DNA from: Virgibacillus sp. NKC19-16
GTDB taxonomy: Bacteria > Bacillota > Bacilli > Bacillales > Amphibacillaceae
Length of the DNA: 64,000 bases
Direction: 5' to 3'
Assembly: GCF_021560035.1 (NCBI RefSeq)
Contig: NZ_CP074373.1
Coordinates: forward strand, 2,042,001-2,106,000
The notes under the pieces: model-generated
The model's database searches: none
Seen by the model: only the letters and a program-made list of their open reading frames with translations
What the model was told of the DNA's origin: nothing
Made by a program: the position numbers and the translations under genes
Shown here: positions 36,546 to 46,566 of the stretch, piece by piece
How positions within the stretch are numbered: the stretch's first letter is position 1
Layout of the letters: the number at the start of each line of letters is the position of its first letter

Positions 36546-36839
36546 GTATAAGCTGAGATATGGATAAGAATAGTCTCTTAAAAATTTCATTAAATGTTCA
36601 CATTACCTTTAGAAAGGCCTTTCCTCCCTATTTTTGATGGTTATGATGAATCTTTTATTCCTCTTTTTAAACTTTTTTCTACCTATTTAATTATTGATTG
36701 TGACCTAAAGATGTTAGACGTGCATGCATTTTAAAATTAGTGTTATACTTTTAAGTACGACCTGATGTAGTAGATACCATATAGGACATTGTGATTAAAA
36801 AAGAATTATTTTATGTATTAATTGAAGGAGGTATTTTAC
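36546..36839 (+). promoter_or_regulatory. mrp operon upstream region
   Basis: No gene is seen here. A candidate extended -10 promoter, TGT-TATACT (36741-36749), lies about 90 bases before mrpA but has no good -35 box. AAGGAGG at 36825-36831 is the mrpA ribosome site. No hairpin or known riboswitch was recognised. Confidence 0.4.
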
Positions 36840-39244
36840 TTGACGATATTGCATTGGGCAACAATATCCCTTTTTTGTTTGCCATTTTGATTCCGATTTT
36901 ATACAAATATACAAAACGCATACATACAGGATGGTTTGTACTCATCGCTCCGTTCGTACTTTTTATTTATTTTCTGTCATATTTACCTGTAACCTCTGCG
37001 GGAGACGCCATTAGTCAGACACTAAATTGGGTCCCATCACTAGGGATTAATTTCAACCTCTATGTAGACGGTTTAAGTCTATTATTTGCTTTACTGATAA
37101 CAGGTATAGGCGCATTGGTAGTACTTTATTCTATCTTTTATTTGTCGAAAAAGACCGAAAAACTGAATAATTTCTATGTCTACTTGATGTTGTTTATGGG
37201 TGCAATGTTAGGTATTGTTTTATCTGACAACATTATCGTTATCTATGTATTCTGGGAAATCACAAGCATTGCTTCTTCTCTATTAATCAGTTATTGGTTC
37301 TACCGCAAAAAATCAACAGATGGAGCAGTTAAATCCATGCTGATCACTGTCTTTGGCGGTCTCTCTATGCTTGGTGGATTTTCTCTGCTTTATGTTATCA
37401 GCGGTACATTCAGTATTCGCGAACTCATTGCAAATGCTGACATGATTGCCACGAGTAGCCTGTTTCTGCCTGCAATGCTGCTGGTACTGCTCGGAGCATT
37501 TACGAAATCCGCCCAGTTTCCGTTCCATATCTGGCTCCCTGATGCGATGGAAGCGCCGACTCCCGTCAGTGCTTACCTTCATTCGGCAACCATGGTTAAA
37601 GCGGGAATTTACTTAGTTGCAAGATTTACCCCTGTTTTTGGAGGTGCAGCAGAGTGGTTTTGGATTATCTCGATCGTTGGTACTGTTACCTTATTCTGGG
37701 GTTCGATCTCTGCAGTAAGGCAAAAGGATTTAAAATCCATTCTGGCCTTTTCCACGATAAGTCAGCTTGGACTCATTATGACCCTATTAGGGCTGGGTTC
37801 GGCCGCCTATTATTATGGTAATGGAGTGGAAGACACATTATATACAACAGCTATTCTGGCTGCAGTATTCCATTTAATAAATCATGCTACATTTAAAGGC
37901 AGCTTATTTATGACAGCAGGTATTGTGGATCACGAAACCGGTACAAGGGATATCCGAAAACTTGGTGGCTTGATGACCATTATGCCAATCACTGCAACGG
38001 TTTCTCTTATCGGACTCGCGTCTATGGCCGGATTGCCCCCATTTAATGGATTCCTAAGTAAAGAACTGTTCTTTACGGGAACTGTGAATGTAACTTCATT
38101 TGACTTTTTCAATCTGGAGACATGGGGCATCTTGTTCCCTCTTGTTGCATGGATAGCCAGTGTATTTACCTTTTTATATTGTATTATTTTGTTTATGAAA
38201 ACTTTTACAGGTAAATTTAAACCGGAAAATTATGATGGTCATGTTCACGAAGCACCATGGGGAATGCTGATTAGCCCGATGATTCTTGGATCATTGGTAA
38301 TTATCTTCGGTTTATTTCCAAACCTGCTTTCATCTTCCATCATTGAACCAGCAATGGCAGCCATTCTGCCTGAAGCACAAGGATTTGATGTGAATATATC
38401 ACACTGGCATGGATTTAACACCGAATTGTTCATGACTATCGGTGTTGTAGTATTCGGTGTCTTGCTTTATATGATGATGAGAAAATGGTCACAAACAGCC
38501 TTCTATCAAAGGGAGCGTGATCCATTTAATCAGCTGTATGATCATTGGTATGATGGTCTAATTAAGGGATCACAGGCTGTAACGCGAATTCAGATGACTG
38601 GATTGTTAAGGGATTATATGGCATACATGGCTATATTCATTGTAATGATACTTGGCTATACGATGATTCGATATAATGCATTTGCCATTGATATGACAAA
38701 TGTGTCAGAAATAACACCATATATGTGGCTCCTCGTTATTGTCTTTACTGCAGCCACAATTGCTGTCCCTTTTATCAATAATCGTATTACAGCAGTTATT
38801 GTAATCGGGGTTATTGGTTTCTTACTGGCACTGTTCTTTGTACAATTTAGAGCACCGGATCTGGCTCTGACGCAGCTCCTTGTCGAGACCGTTACAATTG
38901 TATTATTTATGTTGGTGTTCCAGCGTTTGCCAAAGCTAAAAAAAGAAAAATCACGCCCCCGGTTTAAACTTATTAACCTTATCATATCTCTAGGGGTTGG
39001 TGGAGTTTTCACCACTATCGCATTAAGTGCGTTTGCATTCAGAAATGATGTTAATTTCCCTTCCATTGCCGAATACTTTATCGAGAATTCTAAGGTGTTA
39101 GGGGGCGGATACAATATGGTTAATGTCATACTTGTTGATTTCCGGGGACTTGATACAATGCTTGAAATTCTGGTTCTGGCTATAGCAGCACTAGGTGTAT
39201 ATACCTTAATAAAACTCCGTCTTAAAGGGAGTGAGGACGTATGA
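36840..39244 (+). CDS. mrpA: Na+/H+ antiporter subunit MrpA, apparent frameshift near the 5' end
   Basis: The large subunit of the seven-protein Mrp antiporter, homologous to complex I NuoL plus a C-terminal MrpB-like part. AAGGAGG lies 8 bases before TTG at 36840, whose frame reads (M)TILHWATISLFCLPF then stops. The MrpA similarity continues in another frame from FLFAILIPILYKYTKRIHTGWF to the end at 39244. One extra T in the T6 run at 36871-36876 would join them into 801 residues, the length of B. subtilis MrpA. Conserved NuoL-type motifs (LLISYWFYRKKSTDGAVKS, HIWLPDAMEAPTPVSAYLHSATMVKAG) are intact. Confidence 0.88.
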
Positions 39245-39675
39245 AGCCGATAAAAAGCAACGACGTTATGTTACAGACGCTAACAAGAATCTTAGTGTTT
39301 ATCATTTTATCCTTTTCCATCTATTTACTCTTCGCCGGTCATAACCATCCCGGCGGAGGATTTATTGGAGGATTAATGACGGCAAGCGCTATTGTACTTC
39401 TATATCTTTCTTTTGATATAAAGTCAATAAAAAAATCATTACCAATTAATTTCATTACTGTTATTGGAATTGGGCTTTTACTTGCAGTTGCAACCGGTAT
39501 TGCAAGCATGCTATTCGGATATCCATTTCTAACACAGTTTTTTGACTATTTCCATATCCCTCTTCTAGGGGAAGCAGAATTGACTACTGCAATCCCTTTT
39601 GATGTTGGGGTCTATCTGGTAGTAGTCGGAGCAGCTTTAACGATTATTTTAACGATTGCGGAGGATGATATTTAA
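39241..39675 (+). CDS. mrpB: Na+/H+ antiporter subunit MrpB
   Basis: A 144-residue membrane subunit with the conserved FAGHNHPGGGFIGGL motif and about four helices. Its ATG overlaps the mrpA stop (ATGA). Part of the mrpA-G operon. Confidence 0.96.
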   Translation: MKPIKSNDVMLQTLTRILVFIILSFSIYLLFAGHNHPGGGFIGGLMTASAIVLLYLSFDIKSIKKSLPINFITVIGIGLLLAVATGIASMLFGYPFLTQFFDYFHIPLLGEAELTTAIPFDVGVYLVVVGAALTIILTIAEDDI

Positions 39676-40013
39676 TGGAAATTGTAATATCTATTATGAT
39701 TGGTGTATTGTTTACTGTTGCTACCTATTTGTTATTATCCAGAAGTCTGCTCCGCGTTATATTTGGCACATTACTGATGTCTCATGGGGCGCACCTGCTG
39801 CTCATAACCATGGCAGGTCTTCAAAGGGGCGCACCGCCGCTGCTAAATCTTGAAGCCAGTGGGTATACAGACCCTCTGCCACAAGCAATGGTTTTAACAG
39901 CAATAGTTATTAGTTTTGGTGTTACCTCATTTATTCTTGTGTTAGCCTACAGAATTTATAAGGTACATAAGACAGATGATTTAGACGAGTTAAGGGGATC
40001 TGCAGATGAATAA
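39675..40013 (+). CDS. mrpC: Na+/H+ antiporter subunit MrpC
   Basis: A 112-residue NuoK-like subunit with three helices and conserved GTLLMSHGAHLLLI and DPLPQAMVLTAIVISFG. Overlaps mrpB by one base (TAATG) and mrpD by eight. Confidence 0.96.
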   Translation: MEIVISIMIGVLFTVATYLLLSRSLLRVIFGTLLMSHGAHLLLITMAGLQRGAPPLLNLEASGYTDPLPQAMVLTAIVISFGVTSFILVLAYRIYKVHKTDDLDELRGSADE

Positions 40014-41490
40014 TCTAGTTATACTCCCGGTGTTGCTACCATTCATTACCGGAGCTATTTTAATCTTATTTTACAAAAGGATTGGTGTACAGCGCTTCCT
40101 TAGTAGTGTTAGTGCTGTTGGTATGCTGGTTCTAGCCATTTATTTAGCCTATCATGTCTACCAGCAAGGTATTGTCGTTCTGGAGCTAGGGAATTGGCCT
40201 GCACCATTTGGTATTGTCATGGTCGCTGATATTTTTGCAACCATCATGCTGATTTTATCAAGTATTGTAGGCGTTGTTTGTTTATTTTTTGCTTTCCAAA
40301 CCATTACCAAAGAACGAGAAAAAACGTTTTTCTACCCTTTCTATTTCTTTTTACTTACAGGGGTAAACGGGGCATTTTTAACAGGTGATTTGTTTAACTT
40401 ATTTGTGTTTTTCGAAGTAATGCTGATTGCTTCTTATGTCCTTATTGTAATGGGTGGAACGAAATATCAACTGCGCGAGTCATTTAAATATGTGATTATC
40501 AATATGTTCTCATCAGCGCTTTTTTTAGTAGCTATTGCCTATCTCTACTCGGTTACAGGAACGGTTAACATGGCCCATTTGGGAGAGAGAGTTGCAGAGC
40601 TGGAACAAAGCGGCGTATTAAATGTTATAGCAGTTCTACTACTGATTGTTTTCTCTGTGAAAGGTGCATTGTTTCCTTTGTATTTCTGGCTGCCACGTTC
40701 CTATTACGGTCCGCCTGCCGCCATCGCAGCACTATTTGGTGGGTTATTGACAAAGGTTGGTATTTATGCAATTATTCGGACATTTACACTGATATTCAAT
40801 CATGACATTGCGTTTACGCATAAAGGAATCATTACTGTTTTAGCAGGCTTTACGATGTTATTGGGTGTTCTTGGAGCTGTTTCGCAATTCGACTTTAAGC
40901 GTATCCTTTCTTATCATATTATCAGTCAGGTTGGATATATGGTTATGGGGCTTGGAATTTATACGCCTATCGCAGTTGCTGGTGCTATCTATTACATCGT
41001 CCATCACATAATCGTAAAATCTGCGTTGTTCCTATTTGCCGGGGCAACGCAGCGGATTACAGGTACGACAGATTTAAAACAAATGGGTGGCTTACTTAAA
41101 ACACATCCCTATCTGGCATGGATGTTCTTTATTACTGCCCTATCTCTAGCTGGAATTCCTCCACTAAGTGGATTTTTCAGTAAGTTTCCAATCATTGTTT
41201 CCGGTTTTGGGGAAGGACAACATGTGATTGCAGGAGTTGCTCTTCTTGTCGGTTTTCTGACACTGTTCTCCATGATTAAGATTTTTCAATATGCTTTCTG
41301 GGGAAAACAAAAACATACAGAAGCACAGGCAAAAATTCCTGCCGGAAAAATGCTTCTGCCTACTATACCGTTAGTTGCATTAACCATTATTTTAGGACTG
41401 GCAGCAGAACCGATTTTCCAGTATTCTATGCAAGCAGCTGAACAAATCATGGATCCGTCGATATATATAGAATCTGTTCTTAAGGAGTAG
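40006..41490 (+). CDS. mrpD: Na+/H+ antiporter subunit MrpD
   Basis: A 494-residue NuoN/NuoM-like proton-translocating subunit with about 14 helices. The conserved Glu in FNLFVFFEVMLIASY and Lys in VKGALFPLYFWLPRSYYGPP are the residues known to be essential in Mrp antiporters. Full length. Confidence 0.97.
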   Translation: MNNLVILPVLLPFITGAILILFYKRIGVQRFLSSVSAVGMLVLAIYLAYHVYQQGIVVLELGNWPAPFGIVMVADIFATIMLILSSIVGVVCLFFAFQTITKEREKTFFYPFYFFLLTGVNGAFLTGDLFNLFVFFEVMLIASYVLIVMGGTKYQLRESFKYVIINMFSSALFLVAIAYLYSVTGTVNMAHLGERVAELEQSGVLNVIAVLLLIVFSVKGALFPLYFWLPRSYYGPPAAIAALFGGLLTKVGIYAIIRTFTLIFNHDIAFTHKGIITVLAGFTMLLGVLGAVSQFDFKRILSYHIISQVGYMVMGLGIYTPIAVAGAIYYIVHHIIVKSALFLFAGATQRITGTTDLKQMGGLLKTHPYLAWMFFITALSLAGIPPLSGFFSKFPIIVSGFGEGQHVIAGVALLVGFLTLFSMIKIFQYAFWGKQKHTEAQAKIPAGKMLLPTIPLVALTIILGLAAEPIFQYSMQAAEQIMDPSIYIESVLKE

Positions 41491-41493
41491 TGA

Positions 41494-41973
41494 ATGATGG
41501 CTTTTCAAATTTTAATCAATATTTTCATAGCGATTATATGGATGTTCCTGCAAAACAACTATACGGCTGTCAGCTTTGTAGTCGGTTATGTTGTAGGTAT
41601 ATTAATTCTCCTTATCCTGCGTCGTTTTTTAACCTTTGATTTTTACATGACGCGTGTCTGGGCCATTATCAAGCTAATTATTCTCTTTATAAAACAACTA
41701 ATATTAGCCAATATTGATATGGTGAAAATTGTTCTGGCACCTAAACTTAAGAATAAACCAGGTATTATTGCCGTACCGACAAAGCTTGAAACTGAATGGG
41801 AAATCACTTTACTTGCTTGTCTCATTTCCTTAACACCCGGGACAATTTCAATGGATTTTTCTGATGACAATAAAACCATCTATATTCATGCCGTTGACGC
41901 TCAAAATAAGGAAGATGAAATCGAGCAAATTCAGGAGACATTTGTACGTGCAATTATGGAGGTGACGAAGTAA
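41494..41973 (+). CDS. mrpE: Na+/H+ antiporter subunit MrpE
   Basis: A 159-residue subunit with two N-terminal helices and a cytoplasmic domain; conserved WEITLLACLISLTPGTISMD. Three bases after mrpD; its stop overlaps the mrpF start. Confidence 0.95.
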   Translation: MMAFQILINIFIAIIWMFLQNNYTAVSFVVGYVVGILILLILRRFLTFDFYMTRVWAIIKLIILFIKQLILANIDMVKIVLAPKLKNKPGIIAVPTKLETEWEITLLACLISLTPGTISMDFSDDNKTIYIHAVDAQNKEDEIEQIQETFVRAIMEVTK

Positions 41974-42248
41974 TGTTTCTTTTCATTCAATACACTGCTT
42001 TGGTTATTATGGCAATATCACTAATTATTTGCTTTATCCGGACAATCATCGGTCCTACCACTCCTGATCGTGTATTGGCTCTAGACTCATTTGGTATTAA
42101 TTTGATTGGATTTATCGGTGTAGTTATGATTCTGCAAGAGACCATTGCCTATTCTGATGTCGTCTTGGTCCTTAGTATACTTGCATTTATAAGTACTGTG
42201 ACAGTATCTAAATTCATTGAAAGGGGGACTATCATTGAGCGTGACTGA
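41973..42248 (+). CDS. mrpF: Na+/H+ antiporter subunit MrpF
   Basis: A 91-residue, three-helix subunit with the family motif RTIIGPTTPDRVLALDS; its Asp is functionally important in characterised homologues. Confidence 0.95.
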   Translation: MFLFIQYTALVIMAISLIICFIRTIIGPTTPDRVLALDSFGINLIGFIGVVMILQETIAYSDVVLVLSILAFISTVTVSKFIERGTIIERD

Positions 42249-42594
42249 AATCATCATCAGTATTTGCCTGCTTATTGGAGCTTTTTTTAGTTTTTTGGGT
42301 GCTTTCGGATTGATTCGCCTTCCGGATGTATATAATCGTGCGCATGCTGCAGGAAAAAGTTCTACTTTTGGAGTTATCTTTCTTATACTGGGAACATTTT
42401 TGTTCTTCCTTTCCACTGGAGAATTTAATGCGAAGTTACTGCTGGCAATTCTTTTTGTCTTCTTAACGGCACCATTGTCTTCCTTAATGGTTACTCGTTC
42501 GGCCCACTATACGGGTGTCCCTCTCGACAAAACCAGTATTCATGATGATTTACAAAAAGCAAAAGAAGAGGAAAAAAATCAACAGCAACAATAA
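42235..42594 (+). CDS. mrpG: Na+/H+ antiporter subunit MrpG
   Basis: A 119-residue, three-helix subunit with conserved GLIRLPDVYNRAHAAGKSSTFG and FVFLTAPLSSLMV. TTG at 42235 is chosen because AAAGGGGG lies seven bases upstream and the product then starts (M)SVTEI as in B. subtilis. Overlaps mrpF by 14 bases. Confidence 0.94.
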   Translation: MSVTEIIISICLLIGAFFSFLGAFGLIRLPDVYNRAHAAGKSSTFGVIFLILGTFLFFLSTGEFNAKLLLAILFVFLTAPLSSLMVTRSAHYTGVPLDKTSIHDDLQKAKEEEKNQQQQ

Positions 42595-42606
42595 ATCAAA
42601 AGATCT

Positions 42607-42645
42607 AAGAAAAAAGTGACTAATTACAACGTCGCTTTTTTTCTT
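42607..42645 (+). terminator. Terminator of the mrp operon
   Basis: AAGAAAAAAGTGAC pairs with GTCGCTTTTTTTCTT (one G-U pair) 12 bases beyond mrpG. Confidence 0.8.
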
Positions 42646-42721
42646 CCTTAAAACTGCCATACATAGCATTATTTTTAAATGGAAATATATAAGTAATATG
42701 AAATATGAGGGGTATACAACG

Positions 42722-44188
42722 ATGATTACTACTGAATTACTATCCAGCTTACGTTTAAAAAATATATATGGAACATTGCCAAGTGAAATAGCATCTATCC
42801 ATCATGATTCAAGAAAAGTTGAGAATGATACGTTATTCATATGTCTACGCGGCTATACAGTAGACGGACATGATTACTATTCAGATGCGATTAAAAATGG
42901 TGCAACAGTGATTCTGGCTGAAGAGAAACTAGATATTGAATTTGACAAAGCCGCTTTAGTAGTTGTACACGATACTTATAAAGCAATGGCTTTACTTGCG
43001 AACAAATTTTACAACTATCCCTCACTAAAAATGTCAATGTTTGGGGTCACGGGAACAAATGGAAAAACGACTGTAACCAATTTGATAAAAGCAATGTTAC
43101 AAAGAGATAATCAAAAGACTGCCCTTTCAAGTACAATCGGATTAGAATTAGAAAATGAATTAGTACCCAGTAACAATACCACCTCTGATTGTTTAACAAA
43201 TCAACAAACGATTCGAAAAGCGCTGGATCACGACGCGAGTAACATGGTTATGGAGGTGTCTTCCCATGGCTTATCTCAAGGACGTCTTTGGGGTGTGGAT
43301 TTTGATATTGTCACATTTACGAATCTGACGCAGGACCACCTGGATTATCACAAGACAATGGAAGAATACGGTTATGTAAAAGGGTTGCTGTTTGCCCAGT
43401 TGGGAAATGATTTAACAAAAGAAAAGTATGTTGTACTCAACTCAGACGATCCTTGGTCAGATGTATATAATTCCCATACACCAGTCGAAGTCATTACCTA
43501 CAGTATTGTAAAGGAAGCACACTTCAAAGCAGAAGCGATTAAATATTATCAGGACAGAACTCAATTTACATTACATTCACCTGAAGGAACTTTTGCTGTA
43601 GAGCTAAAGTTAGTAGGTGAATTCAATGTTTATAACGCACTTGCAGCCATAGCTTCCTTATTTGCAAAAGGAATGTCTGTAGCCTATTTGGTAAACCTTA
43701 TTAAGGATTTAAATCCAATCAATGGCAGAATGGAAAAACTGGACCTCCATGCACCGGTTTCAATGTATCTGGACTACGCACATACACCAGACGCCATTGA
43801 AAAATCTATTGCATCTGTCTTACCTTTTAAGCAGAACAGACTTATTTTCGTTATAGGAACAGGGGGAGATAGAGATAAATCTAAACGCCCCCTCATGGCT
43901 GAAAAAGCATCGGCTGCTGATTATGTTATATTAACCGTAAATGATCCCAGGTATGAAGATTCTCAACGCATTTTAACGGACATGGAAAAGGGAATGTTGC
44001 ACGATAATTATACATTAATTTCAGATCGCAAAGAAGCTATTTCTCATGCCATTACCATGAGTGAGCCTGGAGACATTCTTGTTTTTGCCGGTAAAGGACA
44101 GGAACAATCCCAAATTATCAAAGACAAAAAGCATCCTCATAGTGATGTGAAAATTGCCGAAGCAGAGTCGCTGTTAAAATATAAATAA
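42722..44188 (+). CDS. MurE-like UDP-N-acetylmuramyl-tripeptide synthetase (paralogue)
   Basis: A 488-residue Mur ligase of the MurE family, adding the third amino acid to UDP-MurNAc-L-Ala-D-Glu. ATP loop FGVTGTNGKTTVTN, TSDCLTNQQTIRKALDH region, NLTQDHLDYHKTMEEYGYVKGLLF with the expected carbamylated Lys, DYAHTPDAIEKSI and FAGKGQEQSQ are intact. The motif that selects meso-diaminopimelate in MurE, DNPR, reads NDPR here. It is away from the dcw cluster, so it is probably a second copy. ATG at 42722 after GAGGGG. Confidence 0.88.
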   Translation: MITTELLSSLRLKNIYGTLPSEIASIHHDSRKVENDTLFICLRGYTVDGHDYYSDAIKNGATVILAEEKLDIEFDKAALVVVHDTYKAMALLANKFYNYPSLKMSMFGVTGTNGKTTVTNLIKAMLQRDNQKTALSSTIGLELENELVPSNNTTSDCLTNQQTIRKALDHDASNMVMEVSSHGLSQGRLWGVDFDIVTFTNLTQDHLDYHKTMEEYGYVKGLLFAQLGNDLTKEKYVVLNSDDPWSDVYNSHTPVEVITYSIVKEAHFKAEAIKYYQDRTQFTLHSPEGTFAVELKLVGEFNVYNALAAIASLFAKGMSVAYLVNLIKDLNPINGRMEKLDLHAPVSMYLDYAHTPDAIEKSIASVLPFKQNRLIFVIGTGGDRDKSKRPLMAEKASAADYVILTVNDPRYEDSQRILTDMEKGMLHDNYTLISDRKEAISHAITMSEPGDILVFAGKGQEQSQIIKDKKHPHSDVKIAEAESLLKYK

Positions 44189-44196
44189 TTATTATT

Positions 44197-44228
44197 GGTG
44201 TCTAGAGCAAAACTCAGGCACCTTTTTT
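44197..44228 (+). terminator. Terminator of the murE-like gene
   Basis: GGTGTCTAGAG and CTCAGGCACC form an imperfect stem with one bulge, followed by TTTTTTG. Confidence 0.75.
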
Positions 44229-44320
44229 GTTTATATGAGAAGGACAGACACGAATCCTCTAAACCCTACATAAAGATGTTATATAGGCAAATACCCATAA
44301 ACATTAGGAGGTGCACGCGT

Positions 44321-45025
44321 TTGTCCGGAATTTTAAGCGTTCTTGCCCTACTTATCAAAGAAGCTGTTTTCTTCGTTTCATATGTAAAAAACCACGCCTT
44401 CCCTCAACCCCTGCCACCGGATGAAGAAGCGAAATACATTAAAGCAATGCAAAACGGTGATGAAGACGCTAGAAATAAGCTAATTGAACATAATTTGCGT
44501 TTAGTAGCACACATCGTCAAAAAATTTGAGAATACCGGAGAGGATATGGAAGATTTAATTTCTATAGGAACAATTGGTTTAATTAAGGGAGTCGAAAGCT
44601 TCTCCGTCGATAAAGGTACAAAGCTCGCAACATATGCTGCACGATGCATTGAAAACGAAATACTTATGCATTTACGGGCACTGAAAAAAGTAAAGAAAGA
44701 TGTTTCCCTTCAAGACCCAATTGGGCAAGATAAAGAAGGGAATGAAATTAGTTTAATTGATATTCTAGAGGCAGAGAATGAAGATGTTATTGAATATATT
44801 CAATTAAATATGGAAATAGAAAAAATGCAGGATTATTTTACCATTCTTGATAATCGAGAAAGGGAAGTAATTGTTTATCGTTATGGATTAAATGACTACA
44901 AAGAAATGACACAGCGTGAGATAGCCAAGAAGTTAAATATATCACGAAGCTATGTATCACGAATTGAAAAAAGAGCTCTAATGAAAGTATTTCATGAATA
45001 TTATCGAAATGAGCGAAGAGGCTAA
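44321..45025 (+). CDS. sigK: RNA polymerase sigma factor SigK, uninterrupted
   Basis: The late mother-cell sporulation sigma factor. TTG at 44321 follows AGGAGGTG and gives 234 residues. Residues 1-20 form the pro-sequence ([19 protein letters not shown]) and the known processing site between Ser20 and Tyr21 (FFVS-YVKN) is conserved. Region 2 ([32 protein letters not shown]) and region 4 ([26 protein letters not shown]) are complete. Unlike in B. subtilis there is no skin element within the gene, so no excision is needed. Confidence 0.97.
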   Translation: MSGILSVLALLIKEAVFFVSYVKNHAFPQPLPPDEEAKYIKAMQNGDEDARNKLIEHNLRLVAHIVKKFENTGEDMEDLISIGTIGLIKGVESFSVDKGTKLATYAARCIENEILMHLRALKKVKKDVSLQDPIGQDKEGNEISLIDILEAENEDVIEYIQLNMEIEKMQDYFTILDNREREVIVYRYGLNDYKEMTQREIAKKLNISRSYVSRIEKRALMKVFHEYYRNERRG

Positions 45026-45064
45026 GAAAATGAACGCTATTGCTTAAATAGCGTTCATTTTCTT
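45024..45064. terminator. Bidirectional terminator shared by sigK and mtnN
   Basis: A perfect 18-bp stem, AAGAAAATGAACGCTATT (45024-45041) with AATAGCGTTCATTTTCTT (45047-45064), and a 5-base loop. Its outer bases include the stop codons of both converging genes. Confidence 0.9.
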
Positions 45065-45755
45065 AATCCATTTCTTTAAGCATTGACATGATTAAATTTG
45101 CCGCATTCTTAGCTGCCTTTTCCAAAAAAGCTTCGAATGTAATGGACGAGTGTTTCCCGGCAATATCTGATAAGGCACGAACAATGACAAACGGTTTATT
45201 ATATTGATAACAAACTTGTGCAACAGCAGCAGCCTCCATTTCTGCTGCAACCATGGTAGGGAATTTTTCATGAGCAAAATCTACCCTATTCGGATCATCC
45301 ATGAATGAATCACCTGTAGCAATAATGCCTTCTTCATATTGAATTTCTAATTCTTTTACAGCAGTTATTGCCTTCGTAATTAATCCGGTATCTGCAGCAT
45401 ACATTGCTGGCATGCCTGGAACTTGGCCATATGCGTATTCAAAGGCAGTAGCGTCCACATCATGATGGACAACACTTGTTGAAATGACAACATCCCCTAC
45501 CTCAAGATTCTTAGTGAACCCACCTGCAGATCCCGTATTAATTATATAAGATGGGGAAAAACGTTCATGCATAATGGTTGTAGCCATCGCTGCATTTACT
45601 TTTCCAATCCCGGATTTTAATAAAACGACTTCCCTGCCAAGAAGCATCCCACTTACAAATAAACAATTTGCAACCGTTTTTTCTTCCTTATCAATCATAT
45701 TGTCCATTAATAAAGCAACTTCTTCATCCATTGCGCCAATAACCCCGATTGTCAT
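45063..45755 (-). CDS. mtnN: 5'-methylthioadenosine/S-adenosylhomocysteine nucleosidase
   Basis: Removes adenine from methylthioadenosine and S-adenosylhomocysteine in methionine salvage. [22 protein letters not shown] and [15 protein letters not shown] with the purine-binding Asp in VRALSDIAG are present. ATG at 45755 follows GGAGG at 8 bases. 230 residues. Neighbours yrrT, mccA and mccB of B. subtilis are not here. Confidence 0.95.
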   Translation of the reverse strand: MTIGVIGAMDEEVALLMDNMIDKEEKTVANCLFVSGMLLGREVVLLKSGIGKVNAAMATTIMHERFSPSYIINTGSAGGFTKNLEVGDVVISTSVVHHDVDATAFEYAYGQVPGMPAMYAADTGLITKAITAVKELEIQYEEGIIATGDSFMDDPNRVDFAHEKFPTMVAAEMEAAAVAQVCYQYNKPFVIVRALSDIAGKHSSITFEAFLEKAAKNAANLIMSMLKEMD

Positions 45756-45814
45756 ATACAAGTCCTCCAGTTTTGTAAAAGTGCATGTTTTAAAAGTTGC
45801 CGAATAAAAACAAC

Positions 45815-46498
45815 TTAATACTCCAGTTCGTTTAACACTTCAACTTTCGTAGGCTGCCACCCTTCATTATCTACCCAGGATAGAAAAACACGGTAATACG
45901 CTTCTTGATCTGCATTTCCAACTGTCGCAATAACTTGTTGGTCTCCATCGTTACCAACCCAGTATGTTGCCATATTACTTTGATCTAAGCCTGTAGCTAC
46001 AGAAGCGGCTTGATCTATTTCAATACGGTCCTGGGAACCATCGCTGTAATCAGTAGTATGAGGGCCTTCTTGTTCTGTACCCACCGGATCCCAATTACCT
46101 GTATATGCTTCTGAAACATTATCATCTGATGGCTCAACTTGTTCTGTCTCTACTTCATCATTATCTTCATCTTCACTAGCTTCTTCATTTGTTTCCTGGT
46201 CTTCATTTTCTCCTTCTGCACCTTCGTCTGAAGCATCATTTTGGGAGTCATTACCCTCGTCGATTACGACATCATCTTCTGTATCTTCCGCTTCCGTATT
46301 TTCTTCCTGCTCCGTAGTCTCAGCGGATTGTTCATTTTGCTCGTCCGATTCTTCCTCACCATTGCCTCCAAAAATCCACATGCCAATCAATATGAGCACA
46401 AGAATCGCACCAAGTATAAGAAGAATGGAAATTAATTTTGTGTTTTTTCTCCGTTTGTCATATTTATTGAGACGTGAATGGTTATCAGAGTCCCCCAT
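45815..46498 (-). CDS. yrrS: YrrS family membrane protein (DUF1510)
   Basis: A 227-residue protein: short basic N-terminus, one membrane helix ([21 protein letters not shown], about 24-44), a long Glu/Asp/Asn-rich linker (about 48-130) and a conserved C-terminal DUF1510 domain ([21 protein letters not shown] ... [19 protein letters not shown]). In B. subtilis it precedes pbpI, which is missing here. Role unknown; a link to the cell wall is inferred from that partnership. Confidence 0.9.
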   Translation of the reverse strand: MGDSDNHSRLNKYDKRRKNTKLISILLILGAILVLILIGMWIFGGNGEEESDEQNEQSAETTEQEENTEAEDTEDDVVIDEGNDSQNDASDEGAEGENEDQETNEEASEDEDNDEVETEQVEPSDDNVSEAYTGNWDPVGTEQEGPHTTDYSDGSQDRIEIDQAASVATGLDQSNMATYWVGNDGDQQVIATVGNADQEAYYRVFLSWVDNEGWQPTKVEVLNELEY

Positions 46499-46566
46499 TT
46501 TATCTTCCCTCCCTATTTATACCATAGTATCATATTTTGAAAGAAACCTTATATGTAAACCAAACA

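Noticed and set aside
36791-36839. Upstream GTG as start of an in-frame mrpA
   Set aside because: It gives an N-terminus (IKKELFYVLIEGG) that translates the ribosome binding site itself and has no similarity to MrpA; it has no ribosome site of its own.
38656-39129. Long minus-strand open frame opposite mrpA (157 residues)
   Set aside because: Antisense of a strongly conserved membrane protein region; no promoter or ribosome site fits it.
44197-44320. N-terminal extension of sigK (42 residues)
   Set aside because: It crosses the terminator of the murE-like gene and the AGGAGGTG ribosome site; the TTG at 44321 gives the known pro-SigK N-terminus.
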